From positions 1 to 58,510 of the IMG/VR virus record IMGVR_UViG_3300032087_002691: a stretch of 58,510 nt of DNA. One strand, written 5' to 3'. Below the pieces are notes generated by a model. That model was given only the letters and a program-made list of their open reading frames with translations, searched no databases and had not been told where the DNA came from. The first letter of the stretch is position 1, and every line of letters begins with the position of its first letter. Shown here piece after piece: positions 29,716-36,053 of the stretch. The DNA is from a virus. Made by a program: the position numbers and the translations under genes.

Positions 29716-30003
29716 ATGGAGCTAGGAGAAAACACAAGAGTCACGCTTGATATAAAGACTATAGTTATCATCATTAGCTTTATTGTCACCTCTGTCGGGA
29801 TGTGGTATGCTATGAAGAGCGAGATTGAGCTCGCTAAAAAACTACCAGAACCAGAGATTGAGCGCACTGAATACGACCTCAAAGACCAACTCATAAGGGA
29901 AACTATTTTAAACACGCAGGAGCAAGTAGAAGCTAATGGCAAGAAACTAGACTTGATAGAGGGGCGGCTGTACGAACTCAGCACGGAAGCCAAAAGGAAA
30001 TGA
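29716..30003 (+). CDS. Single-pass membrane protein with coiled coil (spanin-like?)
   Basis: 95 aa. One transmembrane helix (about residues 13-33, TIVIIISFIVTSVGMWYAMK) is followed by a charged coiled coil (residues 40-90). The shape fits an i-spanin or a holin regulator; no lipoprotein partner with a lipobox is seen. It overlaps the thioredoxin-like gene by 4 nt (ATGA). The lysis role comes from its neighbours. Confidence 0.5.
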   Translation: MELGENTRVTLDIKTIVIIISFIVTSVGMWYAMKSEIELAKKLPEPEIERTEYDLKDQLIRETILNTQEQVEANGKKLDLIEGRLYELSTEAKRK

Positions 30004-30386
30004 ACAAGACTATTGCAATAATCGCAATCGGGGCAAGCCTGGCGGGCGCTGGAGCCGTATCCAAGGTCAGCAACAAACCAACATCTGAACCTATAGAGAC
30101 TTCGGTTGAAGAAAACGTTGAATCAGACATCGTTGTTATCCAGATAAACGCGGACTGGAATAGGAGTAATACTAGGAGTGATTTGAGAGCACTTAGAGGC
30201 TGCGACTACAGATTTGCTTGGCTTGAGGACCAGCCATACGAGCTTAGAAAAACCATAACTTCCGTTCCTGTTGTCGTCATTTACGCTGATGACAGACCAG
30301 CGTATCAATATGCTGCTGGTATTAGCCTATCGCTTGACACTCCGTTTGAGGAGATACAGAATAAGGTTTACGAATTATCTGAGTAA
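30000..30386 (+). CDS. Exported thioredoxin-fold protein lacking the CxxC site
   Basis: 128 aa. A hydrophobic N-terminal signal or anchor (residues 1-22) is followed by a thioredoxin-like domain. Strand DIVVIQINADW (43-53) leads into W53-N54-R-S-N57, where active thioredoxins have W-C-x-x-C. Later, TSVPVVVIY places the usual cis-Pro at Pro90. Both redox Cys are replaced by Asn, so a redox role is unlikely; the fold may bind a partner in the periplasm. It is the last gene of the lysis cassette and converges with the T9SS-type gene, overlapping it by 12 nt. Confidence 0.6.
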   Translation: MNKTIAIIAIGASLAGAGAVSKVSNKPTSEPIETSVEENVESDIVVIQINADWNRSNTRSDLRALRGCDYRFAWLEDQPYELRKTITSVPVVVIYADDRPAYQYAAGISLSLDTPFEEIQNKVYELSE

Positions 30387-31046
30387 CAGCACACTTCCTG
30401 AGGATACTATATTCTCTTCTGACTCCCCGTGTAATGTCCACACGTAGACACCCTGAGAGGCCCCGACTCCGTTCCAGCATACAGACCTGAGTAGGTCTCC
30501 GATAAAGACTAGGTTGCCCCACCTGTCATATATCCTATACTCTAGCTTATCCCAGCAGTAGCTATCTGCTATTGGACAAAAGAGGTCATTAACACCATCA
30601 TCGTTAGGTGTGAAATAGCTAGGCATATACACGTTGTAATCGCATCCCTCACAAGACATTCCAGTCACGCAATCAACAGTTGATATTGACAGCACGGTAT
30701 CTGGAGACAGCTGGATATATTCAAATACCTCAACCGTGTCTGCAGGCAACTGCACATACACCGTATCACATGATGCTATCGGCGGCTCAAGAACACCGCA
30801 TTTCCACGCCACCCACGCGGCCCATATACCATCTACTCCATGGTAGTAGTCGCAAAGCAGTTCCCCAACTTCGTATGGCGTCGTGCAATCAAGACAAGAC
30901 CCGTCGTCAACCGTAGCCTCGTCGTTGTAGTTGCAAGAGTTAGGCCACATGCACCCATATATAACGGGTACTTCAACATAAACTGTATCTGCCTGAGCAA
31001 CAGCTATAAGTGGCATCATAAATAGCGCTATCAAAGTCTTTCTCAT
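30375..31046 (-). CDS. Secreted protein with gliding-motility/T9SS C-terminal domain
   Basis: 223 aa. A signal peptide (MRKTLIALFMMPLIAVAQA, cleavage after residue 19) is followed by a Cys-rich stretch. It contains the flavobacterial 'CNYNDEATVDDGSC' repeat (residues 38-51) and several further Cys. Residues about 138-223 match the gliding-motility-associated C-terminal domain (CHU_C, type B T9SS signal): SYFTPNDDGVNDLF (143-156), YRIYDRWGNLVF (170-181), WNG (191-193), QGVYVWTL (198-205) and final SGSVLLLR. In Bacteroidota this domain directs proteins through the outer membrane. The phage would thus place a protein on or outside the infected cell. A minus-strand TATCTTTG box lies 4 nt before the ATG. 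Function beyond export is unknown. Confidence 0.8.
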   Translation of the reverse strand: MRKTLIALFMMPLIAVAQADTVYVEVPVIYGCMWPNSCNYNDEATVDDGSCLDCTTPYEVGELLCDYYHGVDGIWAAWVAWKCGVLEPPIASCDTVYVQLPADTVEVFEYIQLSPDTVLSISTVDCVTGMSCEGCDYNVYMPSYFTPNDDGVNDLFCPIADSYCWDKLEYRIYDRWGNLVFIGDLLRSVCWNGVGASQGVYVWTLHGESEENIVSSGSVLLLR

Positions 31047-31050
31047 AGCG

Positions 31051-31058
31051 CAAAGATA
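31051..31058 (-). promoter_or_regulatory. Bacteroidota -7 box TATCTTTG for the T9SS-type gene
   Basis: Read on the minus strand the box is TATCTTTG, then CGCT, then the ATG at 31046. It gives the secreted protein its own host-type promoter, unlike most minus-strand genes. No TTG -33 box is visible. Confidence 0.5.
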
Positions 31059-31064
31059 CCCTTA

Positions 31065-31271
31065 TTAGTCGTTCTGTTTTTTTATGTGCTCGTAGAACTC
31101 TGAGTCAATCTGCTTGATGGGGTGGATGAACTCCCTGTTGCAGTGCCTATTTATTTCCTTGTGCCTAGCCTTGCTATTCGTGATGCAGTTGTTGGCTGCC
31201 TGATAGGATGCGTTGGCCTTGAGAAGCGCGTCTATCTGCTTTCTCTTTTCTGGGTCTGTATAGTATGTCAT
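31065..31271 (-). CDS. Hypothetical protein, 68 aa
   Basis: The start chosen is the ATG at 31271, which forms an ATGA overlap with the stop of the nuclease gene above; a longer frame begins at 31298. The sequence is helical and basic with scattered Cys/His (NNCITNSKARHKEINRHCNR), then a 'PIKQIDSEFYEHI' tail. The C/H spacing hints at metal binding but no clear finger is seen. Last gene of the nuclease-replication operon. Confidence 0.5.
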   Translation of the reverse strand: MTYYTDPEKRKQIDALLKANASYQAANNCITNSKARHKEINRHCNREFIHPIKQIDSEFYEHIKKQND

Positions 31272-31771
31272 GATTCGTAATCTTTGAGGTAAGCCCAAAC
31301 CCTGTACGAGCTTATTGACCTGAGGTCTTTTAGGGTTATTCTTGTTACAACATCCGCCCTACCCTTTCTAGAATATCTCTTCCGATAGGCTTGACTCTTC
31401 TCGTCTACAGCGGTGTCGTCTATGTTTTTTTCACACCATTTAACAAGCTCGTCTCTGTTTACCACAGAGAAACCACCCTCTTCGGGCATGTCAAATGCGA
31501 TGATACTTGCCATCCCATACATCCATCCTCTCTCTCCTTTAACGTTCTTGAACTCGCACCATATCTCGTCGGGCAGGTTGTTACCCTTGACGTCTACTGA
31601 ATACTTCTTGCCGCTGTGGTGTAGCCAGAAGTCAATGTGGTGATGAATATCTTCTTTACTTCTGGACTTGTCGACCCTGAAGCCAAGGCTTTCTGCTGCT
31701 CTTTTAAATCTCACCTCAGCAACACGGCCTGTTGAGTTAGAATATTCTCGACGCTTGTTGCTTATAGTCAT
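31268..31771 (-). CDS. PD-(D/E)XK nuclease-like protein A
   Basis: 167 aa. STGRVAEVRFKRAAESLGF (residues 13-31) is the usual helix with conserved Glu19. HHHIDFWLHHSGKKYSVDVKG (43-63, key residues Asp47, Asp60, Lys62) is the core D...D-x-K motif. The fold is that of restriction-like and Holliday-junction nucleases. It overlaps by 4 nt both with the neighbouring nuclease gene and with the 68-aa gene, so all three are co-translated. Its substrate is unknown; host DNA breakdown, packaging repair or anti-plasmid action are options. Confidence 0.55.
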   Translation of the reverse strand: MTISNKRREYSNSTGRVAEVRFKRAAESLGFRVDKSRSKEDIHHHIDFWLHHSGKKYSVDVKGNNLPDEIWCEFKNVKGERGWMYGMASIIAFDMPEEGGFSVVNRDELVKWCEKNIDDTAVDEKSQAYRKRYSRKGRADVVTRITLKDLRSISSYRVWAYLKDYES

Positions 31772-32298
31772 GACCTTAGTTCAATCTTACTAATGTATCC
31801 GTTGTGAATTTTATTGTCCTCCACAACGTTTTCTGGTGCCAACCACCCCTCTGCGTTATCGTCCCCGCTCGTGCTGCAAGGGACCTTTCTAAAGGACTTG
31901 TCTTCACACCAAGAGATAAGGGGCTCAAGATAAAACACATGAGCGTAATCGCCTAGATGCCTGCCGTCTATGTCGGTATGCTTCATGATATACACAAAGA
32001 CATCGGCCTGACCGAGGCTTGAGTACAGACCACACCTCTCGTTCCTAGTCGTGCTCCAGCATTCAAGAAAGAGGTTGGGTGATTGCTGCCACGCTCTGTT
32101 GTGGCAATACATCCACGCCTTCTGGTCGTACTTGACTTCGAAGCGCATGCCGTTCTCTATCTCAAGGTCCCAGTACATGAGGTCGTCACCACGAATGGCG
32201 TCAGACCTAACTACAGTATGGTCCCTGCCTACGAGGTAGTCCTCCCACATCCTCTCCCCCTCCTTGCCATGAGCTAATGAACCTTTAAACTTGCTCAT
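31768..32298 (-). CDS. PD-(D/E)XK nuclease-like protein B
   Basis: 176 aa. HGKEGERMWEDYL (residues 10-22) supplies the helix with a conserved Glu. WDLEIENGMRFEVKYD (43-58) gives Asp44, then Glu54-Val-Lys56, the PD-(D/E)XK core. A basic/aromatic stretch follows (KAWMYCHNRAWQQSPN). It overlaps the 71-aa gene upstream and protein A downstream. Two adjacent, unlike nucleases of this fold suggest a pair acting together or on different substrates. Confidence 0.5.
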   Translation of the reverse strand: MSKFKGSLAHGKEGERMWEDYLVGRDHTVVRSDAIRGDDLMYWDLEIENGMRFEVKYDQKAWMYCHNRAWQQSPNLFLECWSTTRNERCGLYSSLGQADVFVYIMKHTDIDGRHLGDYAHVFYLEPLISWCEDKSFRKVPCSTSGDDNAEGWLAPENVVEDNKIHNGYISKIELRS

Positions 32299-32500
32299 TA
32301 TGCTCTTCGCATGCCGTCGTCACGGTATCTAGCTCGACGTTTATCTTGTTCTTAAACGACCTTACGAGGTCTAGGATTTCAATCCAGTTGGTTTTGGGCT
32401 CCCCGCTATGCGTATGCAATGCTTCGTACAGCTCAGTAGCCTCGCGCTGGATGTTGCTTGTGGATGAGAAGTAAATCTCACTTAGAATTTTTGAGTTCAC
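32285..32500 (-). CDS. Hypothetical protein, 71 aa (GTG start)
   Basis: The only start in the frame is a GTG at 32500, which overlaps the endonuclease gene by 23 nt; the end overlaps nuclease B by 14 nt. Helical, acidic, with no motif I know. The tight overlaps on both sides support it as real. Confidence 0.5.
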   Translation of the reverse strand: MNSKILSEIYFSSTSNIQREATELYEALHTHSGEPKTNWIEILDLVRSFKNKINVELDTVTTACEEHNEQV

Positions 32501-32957
32501 GACAGATTGTTTGGATGGTTTCGTCTACTTGTTTCTTGTTCTTAGGTATGAAAAGCATGTAGTCCTCCATACCATTGTCAACCAGATACTTAAGGAACAT
32601 CTTCCAGCGCAGTGGGAAGGTGTGCTGCGATGGCACGTAGCCCTTTGTCTCTATGATGAACTTATTCTTGTGCGACACAAAGTCTGGGGTGTATTTCACC
32701 TGCAGAACTGCGTTGCCTGTGGCGTTCATCAAATAGTCTTTCGACTTGGTTGACTTATAGTAGACGCCTGGATACCTGAATCCGTCCTGTATAACGAATG
32801 TCTCCCCCTCGTATACGAAATCGATATCGAACTCTTTGAGTTGGTCGTAGCAGTATGTCTCAAGGTTAGACTTCAACTGCTTACCATCCCTCCTGAGATT
32901 CCTGGTCTTGGCGGTCTTTTTTCTTGGGCGCGTGAGGTTTTTTCTAGCCTTCCTCAT
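32478..32957 (-). CDS. Phage endonuclease, T7 endonuclease I/VSR-like fold
   Basis: 159 aa from the ATG at 32957, chosen because it lies 13 nt after the primase-helicase stop; the longer frame to 33020 would overlap that gene. A basic N-terminus (RKARKNLTRPRKK) is followed by the core YTPDF (Asp102) and IIETKG (Glu113, Lys115), the PD...E-x-K catalytic set. The basic helix HTFPLRWKMFLKYL follows. This matches small phage junction-resolving or nicking endonucleases. Its place between primase-helicase and two other nucleases fits recombination-dependent replication or resolution before packaging. Confidence 0.65.
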   Translation of the reverse strand: MRKARKNLTRPRKKTAKTRNLRRDGKQLKSNLETYCYDQLKEFDIDFVYEGETFVIQDGFRYPGVYYKSTKSKDYLMNATGNAVLQVKYTPDFVSHKNKFIIETKGYVPSQHTFPLRWKMFLKYLVDNGMEDYMLFIPKNKKQVDETIQTICRELKNSK

Positions 32958-32970
32958 GATGCCCAAAAGT

Positions 32971-34776
32971 TTACAAAATATCCTGATGCATTGCAACCTG
33001 TTTACCAACAAGTTGTTCACCCAGTGGGTTAAAAAAGTCTTGGACAGGACCCTCTAAGTAGAACGCGCTGTGCGTCTGGTTGAACCTGAAGTATAGCGGC
33101 TCAGCAAATGGCGTAGGCTGCCCGCCTGTATCTGTCTCCCTGACCTTTCGTATATGCATCTCTGTCGTGAAACGTATGTTGGGGTCAATGTGCTGGACCT
33201 TTCTGTGCAGGGTGATGAAGCAGTCAGCCCTGTTCACCCACTTGCCACCACCCTCTGTGTCTTCAGCGTATGGCGCCCTAGGGTATCCGTCTTGGTCCTT
33301 CTGTCTCTGAGACTCAGTGACGCTATGAGCGTTCACCCATACAGCCACACCTAGCCTGTTGCTGAACGTCAGGAAGTCTGATGCCGCCTCGTAGTGGTAC
33401 TCGTGTGAGTTGAGGTGCTTGCCCTTCATGCCGTCGATACGAAGGCTGTTGTAGGGGTCGATGAACAGCCCGTCAATAGGTCTATTCCTATGAATCTTCT
33501 CCGCATATAGGAGCACGTCGGTATAGCTAAGCACCTCGTCGTTTTTGATGACAACAAAGTGGTCCTTCACCCACTGGTATGCTCTCTTCTGCTCCTGAAA
33601 GTTCATGCTCTGTATGTGCTTGTTCAAGCAGAACTGCATGAGCTTCATCTTGATAGCCGCTGTAGTGTTCTCCGCGCTGTATATAACCCATCGCCAATCG
33701 TGGTTCATGCTTGCGCTGACCATCAGGAATAGGGTGAACGTAGTCTTACCTATGTTGCTGTGTCCGTTTATCATGACGAACTCCTTCTTAAATCTGAAGT
33801 TGTCATCAACTCTGGTGTTGCCTGTAGACAGACCGACCTCGATGTTGCCCTCTCTGTATCTGTCAATCCAGTTAAAGTCAGCGTCGTCTGAGGAGACGAA
33901 AGACATGTCGCCATCCTGCAGTAGAATCTCTCTGTTAATCTTCTCCTCGTCCTCAATAATCTCCTTGATGGGCATGGTCTTGCCATGAGCAATGCCGTCT
34001 TTGATGGTACGCTTTGCCAGCTCAAGGTCATCTACGTCGTGCTTCTCTATCTCACGATTTAAAACGTACAGAGCTACCTCCTCCTCAATCCTACCCGCCG
34101 CAACGTAACCACCTATGAGGTGAGCCGCTCGGATAAGAACGCTATGCTTCTCCCCATCGCTGGCCCTGTTAATCATACGTGCAGCTATGTTGAGCTTCTC
34201 GTAGTCCGTCTTGGACTGGATGTCGAGGACGTAGTTGTCGTTACGATTCTCCCCAATCATACCAGTAAATACATCTGCGCTCTCTCGCACCACGATGTCT
34301 GGGTCACATGACTCAAAGCATGCGCGTGATTCATTGATGCCAGTAGAGTCTACCTCCAATCCATACTGGCTGTCAAAGTACTTCTGCAGGCTACGGAAGT
34401 GGTCTCGGTGGCGCGATGGTTCAGACACCTCAACCAAAGCCTTGATGCCGTTACCACTGGGGCTAACCCAACAGCTGCGAACATACTTATCTGAACCTAT
34501 GACAGACTTAGCTCTGTCTACATCAACGTGGTCAAAGTCTAATACGATTAACCCGCTGTGTCTCTTTAACTCGTCATCCTTCCTGCCACTAAACTCGCCA
34601 GAGAAAAGAACGATAGGAAGCTTGGTCTTCTCTGACTTGTCACCCCCTCGAATCTTATCAATCCTCGTTGTGTGTTTCCCCTCCCTTATACGTTGAAGTG
34701 CAGTTTCCAAGCGGATATAGGTCGGCTCCTGTACTTGATGTATGGAAGGGAATATGGTTACTACGGGGTTGCTCAT
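32971..34776 (-). CDS. Primase-helicase (BT4734/VirE_N-like primase fused to RecA-like helicase)
   Basis: 601 aa. Residues about 50-170 carry the BT4734-like primase signature: KLPIVLFSGEF (52-62), VLDFDHVD (78-85, Asp80/Asp82) and SPSGNGIKALVEV (105-117). The C-terminal part has Walker A GHSNIGKTT (338-346) and a Walker B-like GLFIDPYNSL around residues 440-449, followed by NAHSVTESQRQK as the sensor region. It is the main replication protein here, making primers and unwinding. No DNA polymerase is encoded, so it must load the host replisome. Its N-terminal 119 nt overlap the Nmad1 gene in another frame. Confidence 0.8.
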   Translation of the reverse strand: MSNPVVTIFPSIHQVQEPTYIRLETALQRIREGKHTTRIDKIRGGDKSEKTKLPIVLFSGEFSGRKDDELKRHSGLIVLDFDHVDVDRAKSVIGSDKYVRSCWVSPSGNGIKALVEVSEPSRHRDHFRSLQKYFDSQYGLEVDSTGINESRACFESCDPDIVVRESADVFTGMIGENRNDNYVLDIQSKTDYEKLNIAARMINRASDGEKHSVLIRAAHLIGGYVAAGRIEEEVALYVLNREIEKHDVDDLELAKRTIKDGIAHGKTMPIKEIIEDEEKINREILLQDGDMSFVSSDDADFNWIDRYREGNIEVGLSTGNTRVDDNFRFKKEFVMINGHSNIGKTTFTLFLMVSASMNHDWRWVIYSAENTTAAIKMKLMQFCLNKHIQSMNFQEQKRAYQWVKDHFVVIKNDEVLSYTDVLLYAEKIHRNRPIDGLFIDPYNSLRIDGMKGKHLNSHEYHYEAASDFLTFSNRLGVAVWVNAHSVTESQRQKDQDGYPRAPYAEDTEGGGKWVNRADCFITLHRKVQHIDPNIRFTTEMHIRKVRETDTGGQPTPFAEPLYFRFNQTHSAFYLEGPVQDFFNPLGEQLVGKQVAMHQDIL

Positions 34777-35032
34777 CGAGTTTGATTTCTAGAAGTATTA
34801 AATATCCAATTAGGTCTCTGATAACGTCTTCATCCTCAACGCTATCGTTAAAATTCAACAGGCGGTTAAGCTTGTCATCGATTCGAACCTTCAGTTGCTC
34901 GATGGTATCAGCCTTACTAAAGATTCTTATGGGGCTCAACGCAGAGCTGCCATACTTATTGTTCTTCTCTATCAAGAATTTTGCGATAGCCTCGCACTGC
35001 GTTTTGATTTTTGTCGATGCGTCGTCTGACAT
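34658..35032 (-). CDS. Nmad1/DUF1599-like nucleotide-modification-associated protein
   Basis: 124 aa from the ATG at 35032 (MSDDAST...). The core KNNKYGSSALSPIRIFSKAD (about residues 23-42), 'EQLKVRIDDKLNRL' and 'EDVIRDLIGYLILLEIKLDEQ' matches nucleotide modification associated domain 1. This helical domain is found in phages beside DNA base-modification genes and resembles all-alpha NTP pyrophosphatases. No thymidylate or base-modifying synthase is visible here, so the link to modification is by family only. It overlaps the primase-helicase by 119 nt and the DnaA-like gene by 77 nt, unusually long overlaps. Confidence 0.65.
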   Translation of the reverse strand: MSDDASTKIKTQCEAIAKFLIEKNNKYGSSALSPIRIFSKADTIEQLKVRIDDKLNRLLNFNDSVEDEDVIRDLIGYLILLEIKLDEQPRSNHIPFHTSSTGADLYPLGNCTSTYKGGETHNED

Positions 35033-35456
35033 TATGAAGGGTGTTTTGAATGTTGTCGATAGTTCTCTGAAGGGTCTCAAGCTCTGACCTACTTGTTACG
35101 TAGTGCCTGTACTGCCCGATGGGATACACCTCCATCTCCTTAGATACCTCGGCTACAATACGTGTTGCCATCTCATAGCACGAACCATAGTGTGCGCTGT
35201 ATGCCAAGTACATCTCGTGGTTTTTTATGGCGTGGAGAACCGTCGCATGGTCTTTGTTAAATAGTGCGCCTGACTGGACGCGACCACAGAAAGGGGCGAT
35301 GGCGTTAAACAGGGCGTTGCGAGCCTCGACAGCAGGGCGAGACCTGTTGGCCATCCAACGTCTCTTAGTGCTTCTGCTCTTCTCTCCTAGACCTAGCTCG
35401 TCTAAGTACAGGTCACGCACCCGAATGATGAATGGGTTGGTAGTTATCTTCTTCAT
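34956..35456 (-). CDS. DnaA domain IV-like origin-binding protein
   Basis: 166 aa. Residues about 42-92 match DnaA domain IV: 'AVEARNALFNAIAPF' (the R-helix), then FNKDHATVLHAIKNH (66-80), where bacterial DnaA has the DH-T-TVLHA DNA-recognition signature. The AAA+ ATPase domains are absent. The C-terminus is a coiled coil (about 120-165). It probably marks the phage origin for the primase-helicase or interferes with host DnaA. It lies just after the tRNA cluster and before the Nmad1 and primase-helicase genes. Confidence 0.7.
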   Translation of the reverse strand: MKKITTNPFIIRVRDLYLDELGLGEKSRSTKRRWMANRSRPAVEARNALFNAIAPFCGRVQSGALFNKDHATVLHAIKNHEMYLAYSAHYGSCYEMATRIVAEVSKEMEVYPIGQYRHYVTSRSELETLQRTIDNIQNTLHNVRRRIDKNQNAVRGYRKILDREEQ

Positions 35457-35473
35457 GATTTAATTTAAATGTT

Positions 35474-35534
35474 GAGGGCGGAGGGGAATCGAACACCACA
35501 CATACACCTGTTCATGTATGTCACCATGCGCCCT
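35474..35534 (-). ncRNA. tRNA-like element C, no D-arm
   Basis: About 61 nt on the minus strand. Outer helix AGGGCG/CGCCCT resembles an acceptor stem. A T-arm-like loop TGTTCGATTCCCC sits at the 3' side with one stem mismatch. Between them is one 7-bp hairpin, ACATACA/TGTATGT, with loop TGAACAGG. There is no room for a D-arm. It is the last of four RNA elements in a row around tRNA-Arg. It could be a degenerate or minimal tRNA, or a structured RNA derived from one. Confidence 0.4.
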
Positions 35535-35540
35535 TATTCG

Positions 35541-35617
35541 TTCGGAAGGGGGGACTTGAACCCCCATGTGACCAGTTACTCTTTCTACAAGGTATAAGCT
35601 TGAGGAGATACTTCCGA
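35541..35617 (-). ncRNA. tRNA-like element B, perfect acceptor and T-arm, non-canonical middle
   Basis: 77 nt. Acceptor TCGGAAG/CTTCCGA is a perfect 7-bp helix with an A discriminator. The T-arm GGGGG-TTCAAGT-CCCCC is perfect. The 45-nt middle cannot fold into normal D and anticodon arms. The only clear hairpin is CAAG-CTTATAC-CTTG, which read as an anticodon loop would give TAT (Ile), leaving just 8 nt where the D-arm should be. The element is tRNA-derived; whether it is charged or decodes is open. Confidence 0.5.
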
Positions 35618-35635
35618 TAGTTTACTTGCTGTTTG

Positions 35636-35709
35636 TACCCCCGACAGGATTCGAACCTGTGACCGTTTGCTTAGAAGGCAAATGCTCTATCCAGCTGAGC
35701 TACGAGGGC
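35636..35709 (-). tRNA. tRNA-Arg (anticodon TCT)
   Basis: 74 nt with a normal cloverleaf. The acceptor is GCCCTCG/CGGGGGT with G-T wobbles, and the D-arm is AGCTCAGCTGGATAGAGC. The anticodon arm TTTGC-CTTCTAA-GCAAA holds TCT, and the T-arm is ACAGG-TTCGAAT-CCTGT. CCA is not encoded. It reads AGA codons, which are frequent in the phage genes (many Arg codons here are AGA/AGG), so it probably boosts phage translation. Confidence 0.93.
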
Positions 35710-35714
35710 AGAGG

Positions 35715-35788
35715 TGGGTGGCTTTGTTTCCTAGAGGTGCTATGACTATACCTCGTTGTAGGCTCTCCCTACACACCATACGCCACCC
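35715..35788 (-). ncRNA. tRNA-sized structured RNA element A
   Basis: 74 nt, the same size as the tRNA 5 nt away. GGGTGGC/GCCACCC forms a perfect 7-bp closing helix followed by A, like an acceptor and discriminator. Inside are two hairpins, TGTAGG-GAGAG-CCTACA and GAGGT-(11 nt)-ACCTC. No T-loop (TTC) is present. It starts 6 nt after the stop of the 82-aa gene and may be an unusual tRNA-like RNA or a leader/processing structure. Confidence 0.4.
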
Positions 35789-35793
35789 TAGAA

Positions 35794-36042
35794 TCAGAAC
35801 GGCATCCCGTCCGCTGACGTTTCAGCTGGCTTGCTCCAGGACGCTGGGTCTTCGATGACGGCCCAAGCGTTGCCTTTGTTGTTCTGCTCCTTGTTCTTGG
35901 TGATGTTCACCTTGATGTAAACGTTGCCCTTCTCTGTGGCAAACTGCTTCATCTGCTCCAACTCAGACAAGCTGAACTTGACCTTCATGGAGACGTGTGG
36001 TTCTACGTAACCTACGTAGTTGTTGTTGTTGTCCTTTGACAT
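35794..36042 (-). CDS. Small ssDNA-binding-like protein with SSB-type tail
   Basis: 82 aa. A beta-rich body (YVGYVEPHVSMKVKFSLSEL, then 'NVYIKVNITKNKEQ') of OB-like character is followed by a flexible acidic tail ending in DGMPF (residues 78-82). Bacterial SSB proteins end in DDIPF, which recruits repair and replication partners. It sits next to an exonuclease and an ERF recombinase, where many phages place an SSB. At 82 aa it is shorter than a normal SSB. Assignment is by the tail, size and context. Confidence 0.45.
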   Translation of the reverse strand: MSKDNNNNYVGYVEPHVSMKVKFSLSELEQMKQFATEKGNVYIKVNITKNKEQNNKGNAWAVIEDPASWSKPAETSADGMPF

Positions 36043-36053
36043 GGTAAAAAAAA

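Noticed and set aside
30000-30386. Active thioredoxin/disulfide enzyme
   Set aside because: Both active-site Cys positions are Asn (WNRSN).
35541-35617. Calling element B a functional tRNA-Ile(TAT)
   Set aside because: The anticodon reading depends on a 4-bp stem and leaves no D-arm; sequence alone does not support decoding, so it is listed as tRNA-like.
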